From: JBBROS01 sp963792675
GTDB taxonomy: Bacteria; Pseudomonadota; Alphaproteobacteria; Acetobacterales; Acetobacteraceae
Assembly: GCA_963792675.1 (NCBI GenBank)
Contig: CAWBWT010000003.1
Location: 57,982-121,981, forward strand
Reading direction: 5' to 3'
DNA: 64,000 nt
Shown: positions 46,873-56,069 of the stretch, piece after piece
How the letters are laid out: each line of letters starts with the position of its first letter
Numbering within the stretch: the stretch's first letter is position 1
Program-made: the position numbers and the translations under genes
Notes under the pieces: generated by a model
Told to the model about the DNA's origin: nothing
Seen by the model: only the letters and a program-made list of their open reading frames with translations
Databases searched by the model: none

Positions 46873-48645
46873 ATGCGAAGCGTGCCAACTCGGTTCTCCC
46901 GCCTTGCCCTTTTGGCCGGCGTCGCCCTGGGCGGCGTTGTCGCCGCTACGCCCGGCCGCGCCGCCGACGAGGTCACCCAGGACCGGCTGCTCCATGCGGA
47001 CGGCGAGCAGGGGAACTGGCTGCTGCACCACAAGAACTTCTCGGCGCACCGCTTCACCGATCTGAACCAGGTCAACCGTGATTCGATCAAGGGCTTGCAC
47101 GTCGCCTGGACGATGCAGCTCGGCGGCGTCGAGGGCGGTGGCATCTGGACGCATGGCGGCCTCGAAGGCACGCCACTGGCCGAGAACGGCTTCCTTTACG
47201 TCACCGACGGCTGGGGGTCAGTCTACAAGATCGACGCCCATGGCGGCAAAGGCGACCTGGTCTGGAAGATGGACCCCAAGACCGACCATGACTGGGCGGG
47301 GGCAGTCGCCTGCTGCGGCGTCGACAACCGCGGCGTCGCATTCTGGGACGGCATGGTGATCTCGCACACCCTCGACGGCCGCTTGATCGCCACCGACAAG
47401 GCGACTGGCAAGGTCGCCTGGCAGCGCCAGGTCGCCGACCCCGACAAGGGTGAGGCCGTCACCGGCGCGCCGCTGGTGGTCAAGAACATGGCGATTACCG
47501 GCGTTGCGGGCGGCGAGTTCGGCATCCGCGGCTGGCTCGCGGCCACCGACCTCACGACCCAGAAGGAGGTCTGGCGCACCTACACCATCCCCGGCAAGGG
47601 CGACGAGGCGGCCGACACCTGGGGCGGTGCCAATAACGCCGCGGCGTCGGGCGGCGGCCCGACCTGGGTGACGGGAAGCTACGACCCGGCCAGCAACACG
47701 CTGTATTGGGGCACCGGCAACCCCGGCCCGGACTGGAACTCCCAGTACCGGCCCGGCGACAACCTGTACACCGACAGCACGTTGGCGCTCGACGCCGACA
47801 CCGGCAAGCTCAAGTGGCACTTCCAGCACACGCCGAACGACCCATACGACTACGACAGCGTTTCGGAGAACGTGCTGGTTGACGTCCCGAACGGCGGCGG
47901 CACGCAGAAGCTGGCGCTGGAAGCGGACCGCAACGGCATCGCCTACGCGGTCGACCGCACGACCGGGAAGTTCGTTTGGGGCCTGCCGTTCGTCAAGCAG
48001 CTGACCTGGACTGCCGGGCTCGACCCCAAGACCGGCAAGCCGCGCGAATACGACCCGACCAAGCAGGTGCAGGCCTACAACGCGTCCGTCACGCCTTCGA
48101 CCGAAAACCCGGTGTCGGTCATCTGCCCCGGCAATATGGGCGGCAAGAACTGGCCGCCGACCGCCTACAACCCGGTGCTGCACAGCTGGTACATCCCGGT
48201 GATCGAGAGCTGCAACAAGATCACCGTCAAGGCCGAGCCCGGGCAGAACAAGCCGCGCGACTGGTTCACCGGCGGCGGCCCGACCGCCTCACAGGACATC
48301 ACCGGCAGCGTCACCGCGATCGACGCGGCCACCGGCAAGCAGACCGGCAAGTTCGAGACGCCGCTGCCGATGCTGGGCGGATTGCTGGCCACGCCCGACC
48401 TGGTGTTCGCCGGCCAGCCGGACGGCGAGGTGTTCGCGCTCGATGCGAAGTCGCTGCAGAAGGTGTGGTCGTTCCACACCGGGGCCGGCGTCAACGCGCC
48501 GCCCATGACCTTCACCGTGGACGGCAAGCAATACATCGCCATCCTGGCCGGTGTCGGTGGCGCCTGGGACAAGTGGTTCATCGATTCCACGCCGTCCCTG
48601 AAGAAGATGCAGCCGGGTTCGATGCTGTACGTGTTCGGCCTTTGA
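46873..48645 (+). CDS. PQQ-dependent alcohol dehydrogenase with lanthanide-type active-site signature
   Basis: A 590-aa periplasmic eight-bladed quinoprotein with a Sec signal peptide (LALLAGVALGGVVAATPGRA). The PQQ-site pair C147-C148 (ACCGVDNRG) and the metal ligands Glu215 (GGEFGIRG), Asn283 (YWGTGNPGPDWN) and catalytic Asp326 in PNDPYDYDSV are present. Asp328 lies two residues after the catalytic Asp. In XoxF and PedH this extra Asp coordinates a lanthanide; calcium enzymes usually have Ala or Ser there. The cytochrome c gene follows directly. Alcohol substrate range cannot be read from sequence. Confidence 0.9.
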   Translation: MRSVPTRFSRLALLAGVALGGVVAATPGRAADEVTQDRLLHADGEQGNWLLHHKNFSAHRFTDLNQVNRDSIKGLHVAWTMQLGGVEGGGIWTHGGLEGTPLAENGFLYVTDGWGSVYKIDAHGGKGDLVWKMDPKTDHDWAGAVACCGVDNRGVAFWDGMVISHTLDGRLIATDKATGKVAWQRQVADPDKGEAVTGAPLVVKNMAITGVAGGEFGIRGWLAATDLTTQKEVWRTYTIPGKGDEAADTWGGANNAAASGGGPTWVTGSYDPASNTLYWGTGNPGPDWNSQYRPGDNLYTDSTLALDADTGKLKWHFQHTPNDPYDYDSVSENVLVDVPNGGGTQKLALEADRNGIAYAVDRTTGKFVWGLPFVKQLTWTAGLDPKTGKPREYDPTKQVQAYNASVTPSTENPVSVICPGNMGGKNWPPTAYNPVLHSWYIPVIESCNKITVKAEPGQNKPRDWFTGGGPTASQDITGSVTAIDAATGKQTGKFETPLPMLGGLLATPDLVFAGQPDGEVFALDAKSLQKVWSFHTGAGVNAPPMTFTVDGKQYIAILAGVGGAWDKWFIDSTPSLKKMQPGSMLYVFGL

Positions 48646-48655
48646 CTTGAGCTGC

Positions 48656-48681
48656 GGCAGTCCGGCTTTGGCCGGACTGCC
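48656..48681 (+). terminator. 11-bp hairpin between quinoprotein and cytochrome genes
   Basis: GGCAGTCCGGC (48656-48666) and GCCGGACTGCC (48671-48681) are perfect complements around TTTG. No T-run follows, so it may be an attenuator or a stem protecting the upstream dehydrogenase transcript rather than a full terminator. It would let dehydrogenase be made in excess over cytochrome. Confidence 0.55.
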
Positions 48682-48701
48682 GATCAAGACGGAATCGATT
48701 G

Positions 48702-49244
48702 ATGAAACCAGCCATGATATTCTCTGCCTGGGCACTGCTGTGCGCGGCCGGCGTGGCCGTCGCTGCGGAAACGGCCGGGTCGGCGGACGCCGGCAAGGCC
48801 GTCTACGAACGTGCCAATTGCGTCGGCTGCCATAAATGGAGCGGCGTCGGCGGCGGGGGCTACGGCGGCGCTGCGCTGTCGCTGCGGGCTACCCAGCTGT
48901 CCAAGGAGCAGATCGTCGAGATCGTCACCTGCGGCCGGCCCGGCACCGGAATGCCGCACTTCACCGCCGACCCGTATCGCGGCAAGGGCTGTTACGGCCT
49001 TGATACAGCCGACGTGAAGGACATGATGCCGCCGGAAGCGAATCTCGTTCTCCGCCCGCCCGAGATCGGCGCCGTCGCCGACTATGTGCTGGCGAACATC
49101 AAGGGGCGAGGCGACCCGACGCTGGCCGATTGCGTCGCCTATTTCGGCGACGCATCCCGGGTGTGCGACATCTATCGGCCGCACGACACCGCCGCCGCGC
49201 CGCCGCGCCGCGCCATGCCGATCCCCACGACGACGGGCCAGTGA
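48702..49244 (+). CDS. Periplasmic class I cytochrome c, partner of the quinoprotein
   Basis: A 180-aa protein with a signal peptide (AMIFSAWALLCAAGVAVAAE). Heme attachment is at C40/C43/H44 (CVGCH) and the likely axial Met84 is in GTGMPHF. Two additional Cys pairs occur near 95-160 (GKGCYG, ADCVAYFGDASRVC), which may form disulfides. Its place just after the dehydrogenase gene makes it the probable direct electron acceptor, as XoxG/MxaG are for methanol dehydrogenases, though this cytochrome is not closely similar to those. Confidence 0.85.
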   Translation: MKPAMIFSAWALLCAAGVAVAAETAGSADAGKAVYERANCVGCHKWSGVGGGGYGGAALSLRATQLSKEQIVEIVTCGRPGTGMPHFTADPYRGKGCYGLDTADVKDMMPPEANLVLRPPEIGAVADYVLANIKGRGDPTLADCVAYFGDASRVCDIYRPHDTAAAPPRRAMPIPTTTGQ

Positions 49245-49245
49245 C

Positions 49246-49878
49246 GTGAGGCCGATCGGATCGTTGGGCGTCATCGCCGTGCTATGCCTCGCGGCAGGCG
49301 GCGGACGGGCACAGGCGCCGCAGCAGATGGACCTGCGCGACCTCCGGGTTGGCATGTCGGCCACGGAGTTGCCCCGCACCGGCTACGCCGACTTCACCTG
49401 CGCCGGGTCCGAGGCAAAACCAATCGCCGGCTGGGCCGCGTATCGCACCTGCGCCGCCGATGCCGCCGGGCAGCGTGAGGTGGCGTTCCGCTACGACGAC
49501 ACGCCGGAGCACACGACGCAGGTGGCCGGGCAGCCGGTCCGCCTGTCGCTCGTGCTGGACAATGACGGTGTGGTGGCGGCGCTCCGGATGCAGACCGAGC
49601 CCGGCGGCCGGGTATTCACCCGCAAGCGCGGCGTGCATTTCGGCGAAACCGTGATGGCGCATTACGGCAGCGCCGGATGGGCCTGCACCGGGTCAGGCCC
49701 CACCGCGCGCGAACTGCCGGTCGGCAAGACCTTCATCCGCGAGCATTGCGAGAAGACGCTCGGGGACCGCCATTTGGTGGTCGACCGCGCGCTGTTCCGC
49801 GCCGCCGACCAGCCCGTCGAGAGCTTCACCAGCACCTCCTCGGTCATCATCTCCCTCATCAAGCACGATGCCCCCTGA
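49246..49878 (+). CDS. Secreted protein of unknown function in the quinoprotein operon
   Basis: A 210-aa protein with GTG at 49246, one base after the cytochrome stop. A signal peptide (SLGVIAVLCLAAGGGRAQA) is followed by DLRDLRVGMSATELPRTGYA. Four cysteines (FTCAGS, YRTCAAD, WACTGSG, REHCEK) could form two disulfides. The pattern VGMSATELP resembles small lipoprotein-like envelope domains, but no family is recognised. Position suggests a role in folding, PQQ/metal loading or electron transfer of the dehydrogenase, as inference. Confidence 0.75.
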   Translation: MRPIGSLGVIAVLCLAAGGGRAQAPQQMDLRDLRVGMSATELPRTGYADFTCAGSEAKPIAGWAAYRTCAADAAGQREVAFRYDDTPEHTTQVAGQPVRLSLVLDNDGVVAALRMQTEPGGRVFTRKRGVHFGETVMAHYGSAGWACTGSGPTARELPVGKTFIREHCEKTLGDRHLVVDRALFRAADQPVESFTSTSSVIISLIKHDAP

Positions 49879-50238
49879 CCGGTGGCCGGACCGTAGCCTT
49901 CTCGCCGCGGTCGTTGTCGGATCGGCGGTTTGATGGCCGCTCCTTTGCTCGCGGCGGACCCGGCCATCAGCCCGTCGCAGTGCTGGGCGCCGGTCGCGGC
50001 GCGTGGGGATCCTGCGCCCCACGGTTGATTGAGACATCCCGCAAGCGGACGGTATCCGCGACAGGGATAACCAAGATGACCCGGGAAAGACGGCGGCGAC
50101 CTCGGCCTTGGGTTCGGTAGTCCGGAAGCCAAAAAGTGCTTTGATGCCGCGAAACTGAGAACATGACGTGGTCGACACTTGTGCCGGTCAAACCTGCAAT
50201 GCCATCCTGCACACAACAACAAAGGTGGGAACGGTCCA
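49879..50238. other. Intergenic region, nothing recognised
   Basis: 360 bp between the quinoprotein operon and the amidohydrolase gene. Short frames on both strands are without family features. The AAAGGTGGGA at 50221-50230 is the probable ribosome site for the next gene. Confidence 0.4.
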
Positions 50239-51324
50239 ATGGCCACGCGCCGCAACTTCATTGCCGCCGCAGCAACCGGCATTGCCTTCTGCAGCTGCGG
50301 CCTGCTCGATGCCGCCCGCGCCCAGACCGGTGGCGCGACCGCGCGGCAACCCGTCACCATCAACGGCAAGCGCGTTAAAACAATCGACGTTCATGCGCAC
50401 TGCAATTTCCACGAGGCCGTCGCCCTGCTTGGGGCAAACGCCCCCAATCTCACGCCGCCAGGTCTCAACGGCGCAAAGGACACCTTTATCGAGGTCGACC
50501 GACGCCTCGCCGGCATGGACGCGCAGAACGTCGACATGGAAGTCCTGTCCATCAACCCGTTCTGGTATGACCGCGACCGCGATCTGGCGGCCAAGGTCGT
50601 CCGGCTTCAGAACGAAAAGCTGGCCGAGTTCTGCGCTGCGCACCCGGACCGTTTTGCCGCGTTTGGCTCGCTAACGCTCCAGGCACCCGATCTCGCAGTG
50701 CAGGAGTTGGAAACCGCGGTGCGTAAGCTGGGCCTGAAGGGCGCTGCGATTGGCACGTCGGTTGGTGCAGACAACTTTTCCGACCCGAAATTCGATCGCG
50801 TCTGGGCGAAGGCGGAGGAGTTGGGGGCTGCGTTGTTCCTGCATCCCCAGGGTGTTCCGGAGCTGAACAACCGCCTGAGCGGCAATGGCTGGCTGGCTAA
50901 CACCATCGCCTATCCGACCGAGACCTCGATCACCCTCGGCCACCTGATTTTCCAGGGCACGCTCGATCGCTTTCCAAAGCTAAAAATCGTCGCTGCGCAC
51001 GGAGGCGGCTATCTGCCCGCCTATGCCGATCGAATGGATCATGCTTGCCTCGTTGGCCCCTGCGACCCATCCATCACCCTCAAAAAGCAGCCGAGCGACT
51101 ACCTGAGGCAGATCTACTTCGACTCGCTCGTATTCACCCCAGAGGCCATCCGCCACCTGGCCGCACAGGTCGGTGCCGACCGCATCGTGCTCGGCAGCGA
51201 CTATCCGTATCCGTGGGCACTCAAACCGGTGGACGCCATCCTCGCCTGCACGTCGCTATCCGACGATGAGCGCGTAAACATCCTCGGCAACACCGCCGCC
51301 CACCTGCTCGGCATCGAGGCATGA
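50239..51324 (+). CDS. Exported amidohydrolase-2 family enzyme
   Basis: A 361-aa protein with a Tat-type leader (MATRRNFIAAAATGIAFCSC, then ARA). Metal motif IDVHAHCNF is near 58; KIVAAHGGGYLPAYADRMDH and the C-terminal IVLGSDYPYPW give the other metal ligands. This is the ACMSD/gamma-resorcylate decarboxylase type (amidohydrolase 2), which does decarboxylation or hydrolysis of aromatic or lactone substrates. Export of such enzymes is less common. The substrate is unknown. AAAGGTGGG precedes the ATG. Confidence 0.85.
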   Translation: MATRRNFIAAAATGIAFCSCGLLDAARAQTGGATARQPVTINGKRVKTIDVHAHCNFHEAVALLGANAPNLTPPGLNGAKDTFIEVDRRLAGMDAQNVDMEVLSINPFWYDRDRDLAAKVVRLQNEKLAEFCAAHPDRFAAFGSLTLQAPDLAVQELETAVRKLGLKGAAIGTSVGADNFSDPKFDRVWAKAEELGAALFLHPQGVPELNNRLSGNGWLANTIAYPTETSITLGHLIFQGTLDRFPKLKIVAAHGGGYLPAYADRMDHACLVGPCDPSITLKKQPSDYLRQIYFDSLVFTPEAIRHLAAQVGADRIVLGSDYPYPWALKPVDAILACTSLSDDERVNILGNTAAHLLGIEA

Positions 51325-51536
51325 TCAAGCGGTGGCCATTCGCATGTTTCACTGGAAGGTTGAGCGCTTGCGTGTTGGACGCGACCGGCCGAATTGTGCG
51401 CGAGGCGAACGTAGCGAGCATTAGAAGCGCCCATTGCTCCGTAGGTTTGCTGCGGGCGGGGCAGGGGCGGTCTGCGGCTGGCGGCGAGTGTCCTGCTGCA
51501 ACTGCGGCCTGGTCGGTCGTCATCAGGTAGGAAAGG

Positions 51537-52976
51537 TCAGCGTCTGCGGCCTTCCGACCGTTCGGTGAGCTCGCCCCAAAAGCCGCTCTTTCGGCCGTGT
51601 TTGGCACGGAGTTGTTCAACGAAGCTTGCGTGCGTCTCTAACCCCCCAAAGTCCTTGATGGTTGGCGAGAGCGAGGCGCACTCGAGCAGATGCCGGGCCG
51701 CGTGCTTGTAGCGGGTGGCCTTGGCCCGATCGAGCGTATCCTCAACCATCGCCCGCCGGAGCAGGGTCGCAGCAACCGGGTACTTGCCCTCGATCAGCTG
51801 TGCTGCCGGATCGAGCAGGTAGTATAGATTTCCGTCGATCTCCGGGCTCCGCGCCATCACGAGCTGCGCGGCGTGGGCCTGGTTCGGCCATTCCTGAAAA
51901 AAGCCGAGTGCCATTGAGAAGCTGCTGAAGGTGAGCGCATGCTGCATGGCACGGTCCTCGGCCTCGACGTCGTCAAAATCTGGTAGCTGCTTGAGGTAGG
52001 CACGCAGGTGCGTGCAGGAGAGCCGCCCTTGGAACGCCGCCCATCGGAGCCGTTGCGCTGCCTCCAGCTGGCCCGTCGCGTCGAGAGCCTCGATGTAGGC
52101 CGTCTCCCATGCGCCGGTGGTGCCAGACCGCGCAAGGTAAAGGTCATCGTCACGTCTTGCGCAGACGGCGCGCGGCTCTGGCCGCGCGAACTCCAGGGCG
52201 GCGAGTGCCTCTACTGCCCGGCCGGCCGCAAGCAGCCGGCGGCCGATCTCAGCGCCAGCGTGCGGCTTGCTCCGCTCGGCCGCGGGCACCAGCGCGATGT
52301 AAGCGTCTACATCGGCTTGCCCATCCGCGATGTCCTGCAATGCCCGGCGCGCGGCATCGGCATGCCCGTCCCGGCCTCCTCCCTTGGACCGACTTGCCAG
52401 CACCTCTGCCAGTCTGCTCTTCAGGTGTGCCGCACCCGTGTCGCGGAGAGCCGGGAGGACGACCGGCAACAAGTCGTCGTAAATCCCGTAATCGTTGGCC
52501 AGCAACACAGTGAACACCCGGTCCGCAAGGACCGTCGGATCGGGCTTGGCCCGGATCGCGATTGGGCCGAGATCCTCGCAGGCCGACCGAAAAACATCCC
52601 CGACCGAGCCGACGCTGTCGTCCACGCGGTTGATCACCGGCTCGGCGAGGTCCAGAAATCGCCACATCAGGTCCAGCGCCAAGTCGGCGCGAAGGGGTGC
52701 GACCCGATCGGCAATCATAGCCCGCTGCAGATCGAGGTCGCGCACGAACTCCCGCCGCTTCTGCCAATCGATGAAGGACCGAGCGGATTTCAGAGCAGTG
52801 ATGCGCTTGCCGATCTCGGCGGCGATGGTGTCGCCGCCGGCCTCGGCCGCGAGTTCCAGGCGCAGGCGGCGTTTGACCTCGGCATCGCCGTCCGCGAGTT
52901 CAACCAGGATTGCCGCAAGCCGCTCCGCCCCAAGCGCCGCCAGATTGTCCAGGGTCACGGTCTTCTTAGACGCCAT
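51537..52976 (-). CDS. DUF6880 family protein
   Basis: A 479-aa soluble, almost wholly helical protein: MASKKTVTLDNLAALGAERL, then ARSFIDWQKRREFVRDLDLQ, DLALDLMWRFLDLAEPVINR and RRLLAAGRAVEALAALEFAR. The repeated helical pairs in the second half are TPR-like. No catalytic motif is seen. Members are common as single genes in Alphaproteobacteria and their function is unknown. It stands alone here, convergent with the amidohydrolase. Confidence 0.8.
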   Translation of the reverse strand: MASKKTVTLDNLAALGAERLAAILVELADGDAEVKRRLRLELAAEAGGDTIAAEIGKRITALKSARSFIDWQKRREFVRDLDLQRAMIADRVAPLRADLALDLMWRFLDLAEPVINRVDDSVGSVGDVFRSACEDLGPIAIRAKPDPTVLADRVFTVLLANDYGIYDDLLPVVLPALRDTGAAHLKSRLAEVLASRSKGGGRDGHADAARRALQDIADGQADVDAYIALVPAAERSKPHAGAEIGRRLLAAGRAVEALAALEFARPEPRAVCARRDDDLYLARSGTTGAWETAYIEALDATGQLEAAQRLRWAAFQGRLSCTHLRAYLKQLPDFDDVEAEDRAMQHALTFSSFSMALGFFQEWPNQAHAAQLVMARSPEIDGNLYYLLDPAAQLIEGKYPVAATLLRRAMVEDTLDRAKATRYKHAARHLLECASLSPTIKDFGGLETHASFVEQLRAKHGRKSGFWGELTERSEGRRR

Positions 52977-53073
52977 ACGGTCAGCGGCTCCCTAAGGCTA
53001 TCGAATGGTCGGCCTGCGGTCCGGGTGTGTTGGACGGTCGGCCCGGATTCCGGTCGCGTGGGCAGGGCGCCTG

Positions 53074-54681
53074 TTACGCTTGCGCGTAGTTCACCGGCAG
53101 GCTGTATTCGAACGGCGGCAGTGCCGCGAGTGCCTCGCGCCGGTCGCCGCCCGGATTGCCGGCCACCTTGCTTTCGCGCGAGAGCAGCATCGTGCTGCGC
53201 CGCATGACGTCGAAGCGCGGCCAGGCGGGCAGATGCGGATTGCTCGGGTCGCCGGTATGGGCGAAGGCGGACCAGGCGGCCACCATCATCTGCGTCAAGG
53301 GCGCGATGTCTGGTCCGTTCCCCACCAGCGCCGCTGCGGCCGGCGCGGTGCCGAACACGAATGGCACCTCCGACGTGTGCGGCGACTGCAGCACGCCGCC
53401 GCGCACCGGAGTGCGCCAGTCGAACACGTAGGTGTAGACGGGCGCCCCGGCGGCGGCCGATTGCAGCTCCGCCTCGCGCGTGGTGTTGCGGCGATAGGTG
53501 TAGTCGGTGGTGACGGCGGCCATGATCTCGCTCGGGGTCGCGGCCGGCATGGCGGTGCGGTAGGCATCGACGATGCGGCCGCTGGCGGCCGGGTCGATGC
53601 GCAGGAAGCGGCCGAGCCGGCGTTGCACCTCGGCAGAGTCGAGCGAGAAGTTGGCCATGTTGGCCGCCATGTAGAGCGTGCACTCGGTGGCGGCGTTGCC
53701 GAACATTGTGGGCACGGCGCCGGCGCCGGCGGGAGCGGCCGGGTCGAACGGGTTGGCGGGGAATGTCTCGTCCAGCACGGGACGGAACACCGGCGGCATC
53801 CCGGCCATCAGCGGGATCAGCGTTGCCGCCGGGACCGCCTGCAGCGCCGACGCGGTCGGCCGCTCGATGCCGAGCCGCTTGGCCAGCCCGTGCGCGTTGG
53901 CGGCGGCCTCCTCGGGCGGGGCGAGGCGTAGGCTGCCGGAGCAGCTTTGCGCGATCGCCTTGTGGAACAGTCCGCGCGCGGCGGGGCAGGCGAGCAGGGC
54001 GCTGACCTTCGCACCCCCGCCGGACTGGCCGAACACCGTGACATTCCCGGGGTCGCCGCCGAACGCGGCGGCATTGTCCCGCACCCAGCGCAGCGCCGCC
54101 ACCATGTCGAGCACGCCGGCCGTGCCGGATTGGGCGAAGCGCTCGTCCGGGTCATCGAGCTTGAGGTAGCCGAACAGGTTGAGCCGGTGGTTGATCGTGA
54201 CCACGACCACGTCGCCGTCGCGCGCCAGCACGGTGCCGTCGAAGCCGGGGGCCGAGCCCGCGCAGCTCACCCAGGCGCCGCCATGCAGCCAGACCATAAC
54301 CGGCCGCTTGCCGCCCGTGCTTGCGGTCCAGACATTGAGCGAGAGGCAATCCTCCGACATCGGCTGCAGCGCGCCATACCAGGCGCCCAGCGGATCGGCG
54401 GACGCCGGCAGTTGCGGCGCCGAGGCCCCGAACGCGGTAGCGTCGCGCACGCCGGGCCAAGGTGCGGCGGGGGAGGGCGGCAGGAAGCGGTTCGCTCCGG
54501 CGGTGGACGCGGCATAGGGGATGCCCTTGAAGCAGCTCACCCCGCCCGTGGCCGAACCGCGCAGCTTGCCGCCCGTCGTTTCGACAATCGGTGCGCTGTC
54601 CTGCCCCCGGGCGGGAGCGGTACCCGCAAAGGCCGCGGCGGTGGTCAGCATGGCTGTGCGGCGGCCGATGGTGGCGGACAT
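53074..54681 (-). CDS. Exported type-B carboxylesterase
   Basis: A 535-aa alpha/beta hydrolase with a twin-arginine-like leader (MSATIGRRTAMLTTAAAFAG). Motifs: FKGIPYAASTAGANRFLPP, EDCLSLNVWTAS, oxyanion HGGAWVSCAGS, nucleophile NVTVFGQSGGGAKV (Ser), and a His in SPHTSEVPFVFG. The nucleophile elbow is GQSGGG, where most carboxylesterases have GESAGG; Gln for Glu is a known variant. It is likely periplasmic, hydrolysing an ester. A longer frame extends upstream but lacks a signal; MSATIG is preferred. Confidence 0.88.
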   Translation of the reverse strand: MSATIGRRTAMLTTAAAFAGTAPARGQDSAPIVETTGGKLRGSATGGVSCFKGIPYAASTAGANRFLPPSPAAPWPGVRDATAFGASAPQLPASADPLGAWYGALQPMSEDCLSLNVWTASTGGKRPVMVWLHGGAWVSCAGSAPGFDGTVLARDGDVVVVTINHRLNLFGYLKLDDPDERFAQSGTAGVLDMVAALRWVRDNAAAFGGDPGNVTVFGQSGGGAKVSALLACPAARGLFHKAIAQSCSGSLRLAPPEEAAANAHGLAKRLGIERPTASALQAVPAATLIPLMAGMPPVFRPVLDETFPANPFDPAAPAGAGAVPTMFGNAATECTLYMAANMANFSLDSAEVQRRLGRFLRIDPAASGRIVDAYRTAMPAATPSEIMAAVTTDYTYRRNTTREAELQSAAAGAPVYTYVFDWRTPVRGGVLQSPHTSEVPFVFGTAPAAAALVGNGPDIAPLTQMMVAAWSAFAHTGDPSNPHLPAWPRFDVMRRSTMLLSRESKVAGNPGGDRREALAALPPFEYSLPVNYAQA

Positions 54682-54964
54682 GGCATTTCGCTCCCGGGGT
54701 GGTGCTTGTTGGCCGGAAGTGAGCGGTGGCTGCTTCGGCATGTCAACGGCGCCATCGCTCCACAAGCTGGAGAGATGGTGCGCGATGTCTCGGTCGCAAA
54801 AGCCCGGTATGGCCGTTCGGCCACGAACGTTCAGTACGTGTGGCCCCAACCAATCAAGCCGAACTTGCCAAACGTTGATTTCGTGAGCTCGTCAAATCAG
54901 ATCGGCACGTGCCACAATCGAGCACGCCGTGACACGGTCGATTCAGGTGTTCAGAAGCCTGACT
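54682..54964. other. Intergenic stretch before the IS graveyard
   Basis: About 280 bp carrying the presumed upstream region of the esterase. No gene recognised; it ends at the first transposase fragment. Confidence 0.4.
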
Positions 54965-55595
54965 GACGGCGGCACTGCATGTACGTCGTTTCATTTGGCC
55001 AGGCAGCATCGGCAACAACGGCTTTCTTCGGTCCAACACCTGGATCTGCGACTTCTCAGCCACGCACGGCATCCATTGCACGCTCGGGCGGGGACAGGTA
55101 ACGGCCGACCAGCGGATCGTTCGCCCGCTTCAACGTCTCGGTCCGGTGCGGCTGCAACCCGAACGCGCGCCTAATGCGGCAACTGGTCGACCGCGCGTAG
55201 CCCACCGCCTTAACCAGTGAGCGAAGTTACTAGTGGGTGGCTCCGGACGGCGTCGTCTCCAAGTTTGGGCGGATGGTATCGACAATCTTATCATCGCCGA
55301 CCCTCCGCAGTGTGTTGGGTCTTGGCTCGTCGAGCAGCTGAGCGAGCCGATGGGTAGCGAAGCGAGGGCGCCATTTGCGACCGTATTGGCGTGGGCTCCA
55401 ATCTCGGCGCAGAGGCCTTTGTTGTCCAACCCAGCCGCAGCGCCGGCAAGATACGTGCTCGGCGGTCTGGCCTAGCCGGTTTCTGAGTCCGAGCCAAACT
55501 GCCGTCGCGCTGATTTGAACTCTAAGCTTGATCAACACCGCAGGCTTTCCGTCGCAACCACCCGAAAAACCATGGTGAGCGTAGAACTTCGGCAT
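54965..55595 (-). pseudogene. IS630-family transposase remnant
   Basis: Fragments in several frames match IS630 transposases: RLAQLLDEPRPNTLRRVGDD and LETTPSGATH (55235-55380), then RRAFGLQPHRTETLKRANDP (near 55120-55200) and AEKSQIQVLDRRKPLLPMLP (near 55000-55060), the last corresponding to the DEKSQIQ catalytic Asp region. Both ends are lost and at least two frame changes occur, so it cannot transpose. The catalytic Asp is replaced by Ala. Confidence 0.75.
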
Positions 55596-55660
55596 CGGAC
55601 ACTAACGGGCGTTACGAAGTGAGGTTGCCCCGATCTCGTGGACGGTTTGTGGACTGGGGG

Positions 55661-55945
55661 CTACGTGTCGGCTTCTGCTGTTTTCATGCTGGCTTCGTAG
55701 GCCATGGGCGAGCGGTATCCCAGGGCCGAGTGCAACCTGACCGGGTTTTACCAGCCCTCGATGTAGCTGAAGCAGGCCATCCTCGCCTCCGCCTGGGAGG
55801 CAAATCGACGGCGGCTCAGCAGCTCGGCTTCCAGGGTCGAAAAGAAGCTCTCGGCCATGGCATTGTTATAGGCGTCACCGACCGAACCCATCGATGGCCG
55901 CACTCCAGCTTTAGCGCAGCGCTTGCCAGACGATACGGATGTGTA
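55661..55945 (-). pseudogene. IS3-family OrfB C-terminal fragment with in-frame stop
   Basis: The fragment GVRPSMGSVGDAYNNAMAES, FFSTLEAELLSRRRFASQAE and MACFSYIEGW is the end of the DDE integrase domain. TAA follows where intact copies have Tyr (IEGWYNP). The same frame continues NPVRLHSALGYRSPMAYEAS to TAG at 55661. A GAGGTTGCCCCGATCTCGTG sequence downstream (about 55621-55640) resembles an IS end. The 5' part is missing, cut at the IS30 fragment. Confidence 0.75.
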
Positions 55946-55955
55946 TTGGGCGCAC

Positions 55956-56069
55956 TCAACCGGATGTCGCAACACCAACCTGAACTGATTGCAGCATGGC
56001 GTCGAGAGCTTCGTCGGGCGTTCTCCAGTCAAGCGTCTTGCGCGGTCTGCCGTTGAGCGCGGCGGCCAT
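55956..56069 (-). pseudogene. IS30-family transposase C-terminal scrap
   Basis: About 37 codons reading LNGRPRKTLDWRTPDEALDA and a tail ending VATSG, the diagnostic C-terminus of IS30 transposases (LNGRPRKTLGWKTPAEAL). It is joined in frame directly to the IS1182 fragment upstream, creating a chimeric open frame. It marks one end of a former IS30 copy. Confidence 0.75.

Noticed and set aside
47218..48183. Long minus-strand frame opposite the PQQ dehydrogenase, and a similar one at 45706-46728
   Set aside because: Both are Arg/Val/His-rich shadows with no recognisable family.
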